NCBI GenBank assembly: GCA_900404475.1
Contig: OUQQ01000082.1
Location: 28,245 to 92,244 of the forward strand
DNA: 64,000 bases
Source: Spongospora subterranea
Taxonomy: Eukaryota; Endomyxa; Phytomyxea; Plasmodiophorida; Plasmodiophoridae
Direction: 5' to 3'
Shown here: positions 46,513 to 58,376 of the stretch, in pieces
Numbering within the stretch: the stretch's first letter is position 1
How the letters are laid out: every line of letters starts with the position of its first letter
Translations under genes and position numbers: made by a program
Notes under the pieces: model-generated
Seen by the model: only the letters and a program-made list of their open reading frames with translations
Told to the model about the DNA's origin: nothing
Database searches by the model: none

Positions 46513-49500
46513 ATGCCGGATGGGGTCAATTACACCATACGTGGTGTCCCTGTCAATTTTCCATTCTCTGCTTATCCATGCCAGTTGCTTTACATGGAAA
46601 AAGGTTACCGCCATAATTTTCCATTTTCATCGTTTTTATAGCAAGACTAGTAATGAGCATGATAGTATGAACTTCAGCTGCGTATTGCTACGGTTCACCT
46701 TATTTTTAAGGTTTTACTCATCCATGAATATTTACTGCAGATATTGGCGATGTTTTGTTTTGATGTTGAACGTATGGTTAATAGTGATAGAAGCCTTGCA
46801 AACTGGGCAAAATGCGCTCCTTGAGTCGCCAACCGGGAGCGGCAAGACTCTATGTTTGTTATGTGCGATTTTGGCCTGGCGGTCGACGCTTAATCCTGCA
46901 TTGGACGATGAGGGCATTGGTGAACCGTCAGCTAAGGGGATGCCTGTTAGGATCCCCCTCGTCATCTACACTTCCAGAACCCATACACAGCTCCAACAAG
47001 CTCTTCAACAGGTCCAGATATTCCTTGTGGTGCTTTGAGCAATATCTGACATATGTTTTATAGCTAAAGTTAACGATATACAAGTAAGGGCAATATTGAT
47101 GGACCTTTGTAGTCATGTTGTAACACAATCCACACTGGGAGTAACTCTATCTAACGCTACCCTCATACTCGGATATGTTACAGGCCTAGGGTGTCGATCG
47201 TAGCGTCACGTGATTCACTCTGTGTTCATCGAATGGCGTCTGATCACACAGGCACAACACTCAATCAGCAATGCAATCTGATATGTTCGTCAAGGCGCTG
47301 CCACTTTCGCAATAATCTAGATGAGTTTGAGAAGGGCAATCCCCGTCTCATTGATTCTATCTTCGACATTGAAGATTTGGTATCTAGTTTCATACATTTT
47401 CATTGAGCTTTTCATGGTAAAATTAGTGTTTTTGCCATTGGTTCCGAGTAAAAATCTCAAACATTACTTGACCCACGATATTGCACATTACGAACTTATT
47501 TTTGTTGTTGTATTTTCGATGTTTGTATGGCGACGACTGCAGATGATATTTTCTCATCAATTCGCCTCTGATTTTCCGTTTCTCAGAGTTTTTGAGGATG
47601 TCAATTTTGAACGCAAAGTTTTTGTTGTTGATTGGCAGTTTTGTCGGTCCCGGATGAATCTGCCTTGTTGACATTGTGTGTAGGTTCATATCGGTAATGA
47701 GCATGAAGTTTGCCCATATTTTCTTACACTTGGGAATACCCGACATGCGGATTTCCTATTTGCTCCTTATAATTATTTGGTGGATCCGGCCCTGCGGAAG
47801 ACATTATCGTTAGACACCAAACTTGATGGAGCGATAGTTGTTTTTGACGGTAAACACACGATAGTAGTCCTCGTTTTGCCACACGTTTATCAACAATTCT
47901 TCATTGCTTATGCAATGAAGAAATAGGGTCATTTTTTGTTGCTTTGTTGCTGTTCACGGTATTTGCACAGACATTTCCAAACATTCTTCTTTGGCTCATT
48001 CTCTTCACCCGCTCACTGTCAGTCTTTTTCGCTGATCGACTGAAATTTTTAGAGGCGCACAATATCGAATCATCGTGTACTGAAACGTCGTCGTTCGACC
48101 TAACTGCAACCGGTCAGTAATAGATATAGTTTATTAATAATTTCGTTTCGGTTTCCTCGCCTTCCTATAACAATTCCGCCAACTAGTTTACAATTTAGTG
48201 TCATCGTCGTTTGAACGCGAGACCCTGTGTCTGCCTTCTGTGTTTCAACAGTTTCGGTTTACTAACAAGTCAAATGGTTTCTCACTATTGATGCAGCTCT
48301 CGCTCGGTGCATATTGGATTTGGATTTCTGTGCTAACACGTGCAGCAACTCGGATTGGATACCTCCACCAAATGTTCACGCTCATGGTGCTCAGCTTGCC
48401 GCAATGTCGCTCACCTTGAAACAGAGCTTGGTGTCGTTGGAGTCGATTATCATTAACCAAGAGATGCCCGATCGCTCACAGGTATGTTGGGTCCTAAAGG
48501 GGAATCTCGCTTCAATTGTTGTCCTTTTCCTTGCACTCCTGATTACGCGTTTCAGCGTAATGCAAAACGCAATTGCTTTCATGACAAATACTCAATTGTA
48601 GGGATTGACACAACTGGGTTCGTACATCAACGATCTTCTGAGTGCGGTGAAGATTGATTCATCATCATGGCCTACCCTATGCCAGCTATTAGATTCTCTC
48701 GTTTTGATTTGTGCTACTAGAAAAGATTCCGTAAGTATTCAACACGGTTGACGGGTTATTACAACCCGTTTCGATTGACTCATGGATCATTTTGCGAATG
48801 TTGTTTATTTTATCTTGAATTAATCTTTTTCAACTATCAGTCTATTGCTAATCTCACTTTTGCGTCCGTTCCTTTGCTTCTCGTTCTTTCGGCTTCCGGC
48901 GTTGCTACTTTACTTTATTTGGCTCTGTATCAGTTTTTTTGTCCCTGCCGCCAAAGCGTCCCGTTTTGACCCTTCTCGTTCTCACATTTGTATTTGTATG
49001 ATTTTTATAGAACGAATGCTCTCTGCGCCAGTTCCGTGATTGCCTGTCGATTGTGTTTCGGTCAATGGAAAGCTCGTCCCAAGGCCACTATCGTGTTCAT
49101 ATCCATGAGGAGACGCCAGCTGATGCATCCCGCGTCAAATCCAAGAAAGGGTAATGCGGAATATCTTAATCTCATTGCCCATTAGCCCTTTTCTTTAACT
49201 TCAGGACAGGTTCAGCCGATCGACAGATTCTAATCGAACTTTATCGTATTGGTGCTTCAGGTAAATACCATCGCTTAAACTGCATTATATTGGCTAATGT
49301 TTTAGCCATCACACCTCCGATAAAGATTTGATTTTCCGTCACCTTCGAATCATTGTAGTCTTCACATCATTTATCGGTTGTAAATTGATTTATTTGGCAA
49401 TTCAAAAGTTCGCAATCCGCAAATTGAACTGTTGACAAATGGGCTATTTGATGGTTGTGTCAGTTTTGCTTGTGTCGTTGTTCAAATTTTCATGTCGCGT

Positions 49501-52500
49501 GTTCTGACTTGCTTCTCAGTTCTGGATTAACAATGCGCGAACTGTTGAACCAAGGTTGTCGATCGTTGCTGTTGACTAGCGGCACTCTATCTCCATTACC
49601 GGCGCTAATGTTAGAGCTTGATGTGCCGTTCCCTATCGTTCTCGAGAACGTTCACGTAATTGGTCCGGACCAGATCCTGGTCAGAGTCGTTTGTAGAGGG
49701 CCCACCAACATAAAACTTAATGGTAGCTTTAAAAACCGATCGTCACCTCATTATGTCAAAGAGCTCGGAGACGCCCTTGTCAATTTCGCTCGTGTAGTTC
49801 CAGATGGGTATGAGCCCATAATGTGCCGCCTTGTAGTTTTGATTATCCCCTTATCATGATCTTTCCCATTTCCTGTATCTTTTTCAATTTCTGTTGAAAT
49901 TGTTTTGTTATAATTTGTCTTCTCAATTCCTTATTGTACCTGTTGCTCCCGTTTCTTTGTTAATATTCTGTTATTTCCCTCAGTAATAATGCATCAGTGT
50001 TTAAGGAATTTTCTTCTGTTAGACTGCTGGTGTTCTTTCCATCTTATGCCGCGCTGACCGTTGCTTTGGACGGATGGCGGCCAGTTCAGATCATGGAGCG
50101 TCTGGAGTCGTCAAAGAAGGTCTTTATTGAGCCACGTCAGCCGTCGGAGCTCAAGGTCCCCAATCCCCATGTGTTATGCTCGTTCCAACGTTTAATTTTA
50201 TAATGTGCTGTCTATCATCAGTCCTGTCTGTCCGCTTATCGTGTCGCAATTGAATCTGGCTCTGGTGCCATACTCTTCGCCGTTTGTCGAGGCAAGGTAT
50301 CGGAGGGTGTTGATTTCTCAGACCGTACGTCTATTGAATATTGCCTTATCATATCACACAATTGAAACCAATCCAGATTCCAATATCCTTTTTGCAGTGA
50401 AAGAATCATATCGTTCAGTTTTATCAGTTTTGTTTGGAAGTTAACAGTTTCATTGTGGTGGGTTTCGTTTGGTTTCTCAAATTTTGGATGTGTCTGTTGT
50501 TCAGCGCTAATCGAATTGTATAGGTGCTGCTCGTGGTCAGTAATATATACCCTATATGACATATCGGTCTCTTTGACCATCTCTACTTGTTTTTCCTTCC
50601 GTGTAGGCGTCGTCCTTTGCGGTCTCCCGTTTGCCTCTACCCACGCCGCCCGAGTCCGCCTTAAACGCACATACCTGGACAGTATCGTTCCAGGTGGTCG
50701 TGCCGGCCAGGAATGGTATAGCAACGCTGCATGGCGTGCCGTCAACCAAGCAGTTGGACGCGTCATTCGACATCGTAATGACTATGGCGCCATTCTATTG
50801 TGTGATGAACGGTTCCAGGACGGTGGTCGTAATCATTTGTCTCTATGGCTCCGCCAATTCTTGTTTCCCGAGCCCAATTTTGGCCAGGCGCTAGGCACCC
50901 TGGGAAAGTTCTTCAAAGATTGCGGGCAGCGCCCTGTTCCTTCATCCAATCCTGGTGCTGGCGTGTCATCATTGTACGCAACGTTCACATCATTCTGCTG
51001 TTATTGCATACAATTATCGCGAGTTTCGACGTTAATGGTTTAGTTGTGTGCACTCACATCCTGTTTGGACTTCTTCCAATTTCCGCTCACTTAATGTCTT
51101 GTAATATTTGTAGTGCGGATGAACGATTCTCGCTAATAAATCCAATTCGGGCGCTATATCAGAAATTTCGCCAAATGAAAACCTCATCAACTGGTGTTCG
51201 ATCGTCATCCGGTCTGAGCACAGCATCTTTCGACCATCGAGCCTGTTAATCTGATTTGCCCGTTATCAGGATTGGACTCGGTTTCTGTCTCATCTAACAT
51301 GGACCCACCCTTGAGCCGGTCACGAATTCGTCTGAAGCCCTCTGATTGGGGCGCCGATCGTCACGTTTTGTTTGCAGCAGAGGAATCAAAGAACAAATGG
51401 GTTTCTGATGGCGTCTCTCATGTTTCATATTTCGATGAAAACAATCAGCCCGATCTTCATGATCAACAAACTTTTGTTTTTAAGCGCCCTGGAGGTATCC
51501 TGCCGAGTTTTTTTTTCCGAAACACACTCTATATTAGTTGATCCGTTTTGTACGTTCTGGTGATATCGAATTTGATAATCTGATTTGTTATTGTTTTGTC
51601 GCACTCTGTTCATCTGTCCAATTACATTTATTTAATCGGGTTAAGTATCATTATGAGTCAACCCCTCTCCTCACTCCTACGGTTTTCTTCGATAGACAAT
51701 ACGATGTTCCTTAAAATACATAACGTGGTGGTGCATGTATAGTTCATTTGAAGATATGTGTTCAGATATACCGCCGTCACCAATGCCGCCAGCACCACAT
51801 AGGACAATCTATCGTCGTGACGTCGTTCCAGTCAAGTCCATTGTCGATAAAGGTGAATCCGACCGCAAGCGTAAGTTCGGTGGAGGTTAGTGCTAACATA
51901 GACTATTCGATTCGTCGCTCCACACTTTCTAAAATCTCGTCTGTGATTCGTTCCTTCATGTGATCCAATTATCGTCGCGGTTTCGTGTCTCAACCATTAG
52001 TCGCCAAATATTGGAATCGGTTCTCTAGTTCATTGTTAAAAGTTTGTTGATGTCAACCGCTACTCCGTCTTTTTCCTTTCGAATTGCAATGTTGTTCAGT
52101 GTTTTGATGAATTACTAAAGACATATTGACTCTCGGCAGATCTAATTGTGGTAAATCGACGGGAAACTGCTCAGGCGCTTCTGGATCTGATCAAGGTGCG
52201 CTCTGATGCGGTTCATTACCAGTCGATACGCGACGTGCTGCGAGAGCTGGCCAGCACCAAGGTCGGAAGTGGTTGTAGCGGCACCGAATCGGTGGACAAT
52301 AGTCAGGGTTCAACAGCATCAAGGGCGACAGACCTTATGGAAAGGCTCAGACAATTGTTGTTAAGCATACCCGGATGTGTCAAGCTACGTCTTTGTGAAA
52401 GAATGGCCGAATTCTTACCCCCACGTTTTACGCAGTCGTTCCTGGATGTGATTCAACGCCCTGGTATGTATTTCTGTTTAATTATCTTCAATATCGTAGT

Positions 52501-53340
52501 TTAAATTGCCTCAACATTTTCCTTTTTGTACCTGGGTTAGCAGTTTGATGTGTTCAATGCTACCACTGAATATGCTCCTGTTTCTCCAACTGATAAAGAA
52601 ACACATAAATTTTCATGCGTTAAATCTATGTTTTAGCGGCGAAACAATTCGCAAGTCTCATAAAGGAAAGAAACCCAGAGCAGTATAGGAAGTTTGTGGT
52701 CCAGGTCGAATCTCTACGCACGTTCAATAAGTCTGTTCGAGATCGTCAGAAAGCAGAAGTCAGTGCGTGTGCCGATGAAGCTCTGAAATCAGCAACGACG
52801 TCGACATCCTTCACCAATGATGAGCGGGCGGTGGTTCATGAGATGTGTAATTCGACCATCACTATTCTTCTAGCGTTGGATCGAACATTTCCTGTCACGT
52901 TCCAATCGTTTATCAATCAGGTCTGCTGTCACCCACCACTTTTTCATCGATTCGTCCGGTTCCGTTTGTTTGATTTGGTTTTGTGTTTTGTATGCAGCGA
53001 TGTCATGATGCCCTGATATTGCAAGGTTTAGGAACTGCGCCCGATTTACGCCGAGTGCTTAGCATTGAGGTTGGCAGCATTCGACGCCATGCCTCTGAGT
53101 GAGCGTCTACAGAAGATGAAGCCAGAGCCGAGTTTGTCCAAGTTTCATCCTTCTCAAGGGGAGAGTGAAGGCCTCTGCCGATTCTGTGGCAACAAATTAA
53201 CAATACCGTTTCGGGCGAGCACTTGTGGTCATATAGCTTGTTCGGATTGTTGGGATCAGCGGCTTAAGCAATCTGGGTACTGTTCCTGCAAGCAACGTGT
53301 TTTGAAAAGCTCTCTCAAACGTGTCTTGTTCTCAACGTGA
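46513..53340 (+). CDS. RTEL1: RTEL1-type iron-sulfur DNA helicase with C-terminal RING-like domain
   Basis: RTEL1 is a 5'-3' superfamily-2 helicase (XPD/FANCJ group) that takes apart D-loops, telomeric T-loops and G-quadruplexes. Anchors in order: start ATG 46513 (GVPVNFPFSAYPCQLLYMEK); Walker A ESPTGSGKT at ~46823-46849; YTSRTHTQLQQAL near 46968; iron-sulfur cysteines in DSLCVH, NQQCNLIC and RRCHFRNN (47205-47330) plus EVCPYF near 47710; DEAH box split by an intron (GAC G at 47849, AG GCG CAC from 48053); TSGTLSPLPALMLELD (49580); LLVFFPSY (50030); CRGKVSEGVDFSD (50290); AAWRAVNQAVGRVIRHRNDYG (50730). Helical harmonin-like blocks follow (52150-52980), then a Cys/His RING-like domain (CRFCGN ... 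CGHIACSDCW ... CSC) at 53175-53300. There are about 15 or more short introns, not all resolved. Confidence 0.93.
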
Positions 53341-53994
53341 TTAACTGTATATTGTTTTATTATTCCTTTCCATTTCATGTATAAAATTCTTAGTTCTCTC
53401 ATCACCTAACTCAATATTGGCTCTTGTTCGGTGTAGCTTCTCTTTGGAGTATTGTTACGACACTCGTACCATATCTCCATCATAATATCCATGTTGTGCA
53501 CTGCTGCTCAGTTGCTCAATTGAATATCGGGACGCCCTAATCATCTTGTCAATTTATACCCAGGAGTTATTTGGCGATATGAAATAGGTCAGTCTTCGTA
53601 ATACGTCAGAATGCGGCAAGTAGCTAGGTCGATGTCACCATAATCGTGACCAATGCCCATTCATCACTACAGAAATGGCATGAAGATATTAGCGGATTGA
53701 CCTATTTGAGATGGTGATGTTCCCCATATTATATCCTTTTAATCTATGTATCCTCGTATTTTCTTCATTCAACTTTAGATAAATACAGAGGCCTCGTCGC
53801 CTGGTAAATCTCACACTTTGACAAATCAGTAATCGTCCAGATTAGCGATGTGAATAGTTCACATTATAAGTTCAATAATTTTATCATTTAAGTTCTATAT
53901 TTTTTCCTTTTTGTATTTTTGATTTAAATTTGGACGTATCTGAGAGGGAAACGATTTATGCTCCATTTCGTCATGGCTTTAGAAATTTCCCTCC
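53341..53994. other. Intergenic region after RTEL1
   Basis: About 650 AT-rich bases with no open frame worth reporting and no recognisable element before the short-repeat cluster begins. Confidence 0.5.
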
Positions 53995-54640
53995 ACATGT
54001 TCTGAAACAATGATGAGACACAAGCTTCAACCGCTGATTGTTATCCTTGTTGAAATTGTTGGATGACACGGTTGATCGCGTCCTGACGCCAGATACGATT
54101 TTCCAATTCGCGAATCATCAGCTCTTTTGGTATCAATGACATTGATTATTTATCTTCCAGAAGTTGAAAAACTCTTAATAATATTTCGTTTTATTCCATC
54201 TAAAACACTGATGAGACACAACTTTTAATCAAATATTTGAGTTTGCTATTACTTTAGTGGCAGTGATTGTTGTGGATAGTTGGCGTAGTAATTCACTATG
54301 CCCTAACTTAAACAATGATCAGACACAATCTTCAACCAATGTTTGAGTTTCTATTACTTTGATAGCAGTAATTTCTTGATCAAAATATTTTGTTGTCTAT
54401 CTAAAACAATGATGGGACAGGTGTAAGAACCTCTGTCGATATGACAAACCGAATTGACAAGATGGTCACTCTCCAAGAAATAGCAAACTCCAATAGTGGT
54501 TGAAGATTGTGTCTCATCATTGTTTTCGATAGAATATAGAAACTTATTGCACAAAGTGTCGCAAGAAGTGGCAGCTATTAAGTGATAGAAACTCAAATTG
54601 TGGTTGCGATTGTGTCTCATCATTGTTTGATACGCCAGCT
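53995..54640. repeat. Cluster of short repeats in both orientations
   Basis: A motif of the form (C)TAAAACAATGATGAGACACA followed by ATCTTCAACC occurs near 54003, 54200, 54310 and 54404 in one orientation (the last two with G/C variants of the core), and its reverse complement (TTGTGTCTCATCATTGTTT) near 54508 and 54607. Some copies extend to TTTGAGTTTCTATTACTTTGATAGCAG. The change of orientation halfway gives the cluster a loosely palindromic layout. It could be a nested group of small non-autonomous elements. Confidence 0.65.
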
Positions 54641-54745
54641 AAGCTCAACCATTACTTTGCACGAAGGTAATAGCAAACTCTCTACACTATCGATGCCGAG
54701 ACGATTTGGTAGTGGCATTTTTATTGAGAAGAAGAATAAAACACA

Positions 54746-55299
54746 TTAAGCTGCATCTTCGCAATCGTCGTCGTCTTCATCTTCCAACGTCTTCAATTAA
54801 GCACGCTTTTTCAGAACAAAGTATCGACGGCTCTCAGCTGAATCCGGATCCATTGCGAAAAGGTTGAAGGCGTTACGATCCTCGCTCGCTTTGACCTTTC
54901 GCTTGGTAATCGCCATAAACTCGTCATGCTGCCTTTTTTTTGTAGATCATTCTCCCCCGTTGGAGTTCTGGCTAAGCGCTTCGCAGAGCGCTGGCCGATG
55001 GGACGAGCTGGAGTTTCCAATGTCTGTTTAGATTCTACCTCGACGGTAACCTCTTGTAGAGGAGGGACAGCGCCGATCTCAACCATCCATTTACGTTGGG
55101 TTTCCAGAAACTGCCAACAGGTTTGGAATCCAAATTTTGACAGACTAACTTCCATCGGCGTAATGTGTACATCTCCGACGACCATCCGGAGTGCTCTCTT
55201 GCCTTCAATTTGTCTAAGTTCCACAAAATTTCGACACAGATGTGCGAATCGAGTTCCATCTCGACGTCAACGCGGCTTCGATCCGTTCGTTGTCGCCAT
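54746..55299 (-). pseudogene. Decayed gene with acidic tail, unknown family
   Basis: From the ATG at 55299 one minus-strand frame runs through a TGA at codon 11 (55269-55267), a long open block (RMVVGDVHITPMEVSLSKFG, QFLETQRKWMVEIGAVPPLQ) and a run of eight A (54934-54941 as T on the plus strand), where the reading has to change frame to continue into a basic segment (DEFMAITKRKVKASEDRNAF). A TAA at 54799-54797 then precedes an in-frame acidic tail (TLEDEDDDDCEDAA) and a final TAA at 54746. Three lesions in one gene suggest a pseudogene, although the A8 run alone could be a sequencing error. No family recognised. Confidence 0.55.
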
Positions 55300-56022
55300 C
55301 AGGGACTTCAGAAAACTTGCCTGGTTTCTGACCAGTTCCCGATAACGAATCTTTTGAAACCGCTATCCAGGCAAGACACGGCAGTTCATCCTCAACTGAA
55401 GAGCATTGTCTCCCTCTTTCATGGTGTCGAATACTCGCAGACTATATAGAAATGGAATGTAGTTTGGTGTGCTTTGTTGGTCCAAATAGACCATCCGTGG
55501 AAAAATAGATTTTAGAATTCTAATTAGACTTGTCCGAGGGAGACAAAAAATTCTATTTAACGCCAAATAGAATACCTAGGTTGCGCAATAGCCCCTGTAG
55601 AATCATTCAAACCAGGCAAATATTCGTTGAAATTATTTGTGTCAAGAAATGAAGATGGCGTTGGTAGAGCCTATAACGAGCCATGAGACCCTTGTTAAAC
55701 ATCCCTTCAGAACCCATTCACCATCTCAAAATATCACTGTATTTGTAACGACTGGGAAAATCAGACACGATATCATTAACATCGGTGAAGGGGGAATGAG
55801 ATTATGATAATCTGTGATCACGAGCACAATTATAGTCTCTTGTTTTGGGCCACAATGGAAAACGACTCTGGGTTCACCTATCGTAGTTGATTTAGTGCAC
55901 TCGCAGACTTATGTTCATGGACAATAATATTGACTCATGGTGTTGAGTCATTTTTTCAACACTGCAGTTCACCAATCATAATTTAAAGTCGTTTGTGTTC
56001 ATAATCTGTTGTTGCTAGCAAT
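55300..56022. other. Intergenic region upstream of the deacetylase gene
   Basis: About 720 AT-rich bases between a decayed minus-strand gene and the deacetylase ATG; should include the deacetylase promoter. No open frame with a domain, no tRNA. Confidence 0.5.
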
Positions 56023-56883
56023 ATGGCTGGGTCTTCTCATTCCCGCGCCTCACCTATCAAGCGAATCCTAATCCCCTTAATCGTTATCGCCGTTATCGTC
56101 GGGGTCGTTCTGCTCATTCTTTACTTCACCGTCTTCCGTAACTCCAACACGACAAATATTGGAAAATGGGACGCCAACCGCACATTACACTCGTTCAACT
56201 CGTGCGGTCCATCGAAAACAATGGCCTTGACCTTTGACGATGGGCCCAGCGTTGCTGGAACACCCCGTCTCCTGAACGACCTCAAGAAATATAACGTGAA
56301 GGCGACATTCTTCATGTCGCCGGCTGTGGATGGCGCTCCAACAGCCGATCAATGCCAATTACTGAAACAGATACTCGATCAGGGACATTCAGTACAATCG
56401 CATAGCTATGATCATTCAGATTTCATGACTAAAGACGCTCAAGGGGTCTACGATAATCTACACGCTAATCAGAAATGGATGGATCAATGTTTGGGCAAAA
56501 CCTATACAGGATTGTCCATGTTCAGACCGCCATTCGGCTCGTTCAATCCAGAATATGGGTCGTTCGCTAGTAAATTGGGATATACATTGGCGTCATGGAA
56601 CTTGGAATCGTTGGACTATGCTGGTGGGAATGCAGCACAGGTCTTCCAGAATGTGCAAGCGAATTTCGCCAATATTGCCAATGGGGACAGTGTCGTATTG
56701 CTGATGCACGATAAGCATTATATTGATGGATCAGCTGTTGGCGCCCTGGATCTTATAATCCCATATTTCCAGGGTCTTGGGTATTCGTTCATTACGGCAC
56801 CACAATGTTATCAACGATGTAATCAAGATGTGTGTGGAGCGAGGAATCCTGTCTGGCCTGGAACATGGGATAAAACCTTTTGA
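56023..56883 (+). CDS. Membrane-anchored polysaccharide (chitin) deacetylase
   Basis: Carbohydrate esterase family 4 (NodB-fold) enzyme that removes acetyl groups from chitin or a similar N-acetylglucosamine polymer. Intronless, 286 aa. A short basic N-terminus and one hydrophobic helix (residues ~14-37) predict a type II membrane protein with the enzyme outside or in the lumen. NodB motifs in order: motif 1 TFDDGP (70-75, catalytic Asp and metal-binding Asp), motif 2 SHSYDH (126-131, both metal-binding His), motif 3 RPPFG (168-172), motif 4 near SWNLESLDY, motif 5 LLMHD (227-231 region, catalytic His 229). The C-terminal tail has three Cys (CYQRCNQDVCG) that may form a disulfide knot. All catalytic residues are present, so it should be active. 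Chitin as substrate is inferred from the family and the likely fungal host. Confidence 0.9.
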   Translation: MAGSSHSRASPIKRILIPLIVIAVIVGVVLLILYFTVFRNSNTTNIGKWDANRTLHSFNSCGPSKTMALTFDDGPSVAGTPRLLNDLKKYNVKATFFMSPAVDGAPTADQCQLLKQILDQGHSVQSHSYDHSDFMTKDAQGVYDNLHANQKWMDQCLGKTYTGLSMFRPPFGSFNPEYGSFASKLGYTLASWNLESLDYAGGNAAQVFQNVQANFANIANGDSVVLLMHDKHYIDGSAVGALDLIIPYFQGLGYSFITAPQCYQRCNQDVCGARNPVWPGTWDKTF

Positions 56884-58376
56884 TCTGATTTAATTATCAC
56901 CTACAATAGTATAATATATTCCCTATCCCCCTTTTTGACCAATTATCGAACAAATACAAATTGTATTAAAACACTGTTCCATGATCCCTGCTATCAAGAC
57001 CATAATGTTAAACAAGTTTCCACTAGCACCGTACAGGTTGAATCACTAAGATCAACGCGCCATCCAATGTCGTTTAACGTCACAATCAATTCCCAGTTCC
57101 GTTCAGATACTCCTTCCTTTCCAAAATAACTGCTCGATACTGTCTTTTTCACCGAGTTAAGGTCAAGTTTGAAAAACATCGAGTTCAAAAAATCGATGAT
57201 CACGAAAACAGTTTATTTCTTTCATATGTAGTGTTTTTGAAGCAACGCCACTTTACTTTTCGCTGTTCTATCTTCGTTTAAAGATGACGTCTCGAGTCTC
57301 TGTGTGAGGCAATACACCATATAATGGTCTGGCTGCCAACGGCCCTGCATTTTTCATGTCATGGAAGGTTTCAAAATCATTTTCGATAGAGGCTTGGGCG
57401 AATATAAGAACCGGGCTCATGGTGAACAGACAATTGTTACAATAGCTATTGTGGTCGATAGGAAACAGTTCCTGGATGCTCTGATTACGAAAGTTATTGC
57501 AAGTTTGTTAAATCGTACCAGTAATCAAGCAGCAGAATAATGTGCTTCCGCGCAAAAAACCAGATAACGAAGATTTTATCAAGGCTGTTCAGGAAGGTGA
57601 ATACGACATCTGTTTATGTCAGCCGGGGAACATTCCGGGTAATATCGAGGATATTGTGTCGGCGGTCACTAGGACCCACCAAAACTCAATCAAAATTTCT
57701 CACATTACATGGCGTTCTAAGCTCGTGCAATGCAGACGGAAGTGGCAACCGATTTTTAATCCCTGATATTGTAAAGACAAACCTACAAAGTGCAGACCAG
57801 CTTCTTATATCGCTGATATGTCATTCGAACGACCTGAAGAATGCTCGGGCTATTGTCTTGGAACGACGATCACCATCTTTTGGCAAACAATTCGAACACT
57901 AAACATAAACTAAAATAGTTTTCTCCCTGTTGATTATTTTAAAAAGGGCGTATGTGAAGGAGTGTGTTTTATCTCTAAGAAATATGAAGCCATATCGACC
58001 ACAATATTTTGGAAGAAAAAAAACGTCTGTTATCGACCAGTTTGTTTGGAACGGAGGAGTATATTGAAGCAGCGCCTGATAAAATCGGGAGTAGCTTCAT
58101 ATACGCTAACAATTTAAGTGGTGGGTGATATATGCCATTCCAAGGTTTGGACTCTGAGCCTGTTTTTCCTTGCAAATAAGATGTGTCGCTATGGGTCAGA
58201 TAAACGTGAGGTGTTGTGATCATGGTCACATAAGAGCACAAAAGCGCATTTTTCATAAAAGCGATCGCAGCCTCGTAACACGGTGCGGGGCTGCGGGCCA
58301 ACTGCAGTGTCACCCAGTGGGTAAATAACGTTACGAATACTGCCATCTGCCGGTAACACCCCATATATCTTAGGGA
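56884..58376. other. 1.5-kb region with weak small open frames
   Basis: Between the deacetylase and DAP3 genes. Besides the small frame listed at 57361-57768 nothing convincing is present. A minus-strand frame at 57975-58364 has no domain. The last few hundred bases should contain the DAP3 promoter. Confidence 0.4.
57361..57768 (+). CDS. Possible small gene or gene remnant
   Basis: An ATG at 57361 opens 59 codons (MEGFKIIFDRGLGEYKNRAH ... stop at 57538-57540). A second frame immediately downstream (57542-57766) reads PDNEDFIKAVQEGEYDICLC and continues to a stop. The two could be one gene separated by a frameshift or by a missed intron; the composition looks protein-like in both. A third frame from about 57770 to 57902 ends RRSPSFGKQFEH. 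No family recognised, and no splice pair joins them cleanly. Confidence 0.22.

Noticed and set aside
54930..54945. Programmed frameshift at the A8 run
   Set aside because: No slippery heptamer with a downstream structure that I can see, and two in-frame stops flank it; decay or a sequencing error is simpler.
55267..55299. TGA read as an amino acid (alternative code or selenocysteine)
   Set aside because: TGA ends several confident genes here (for example ELP2 and IML1), and this gene has two further lesions.
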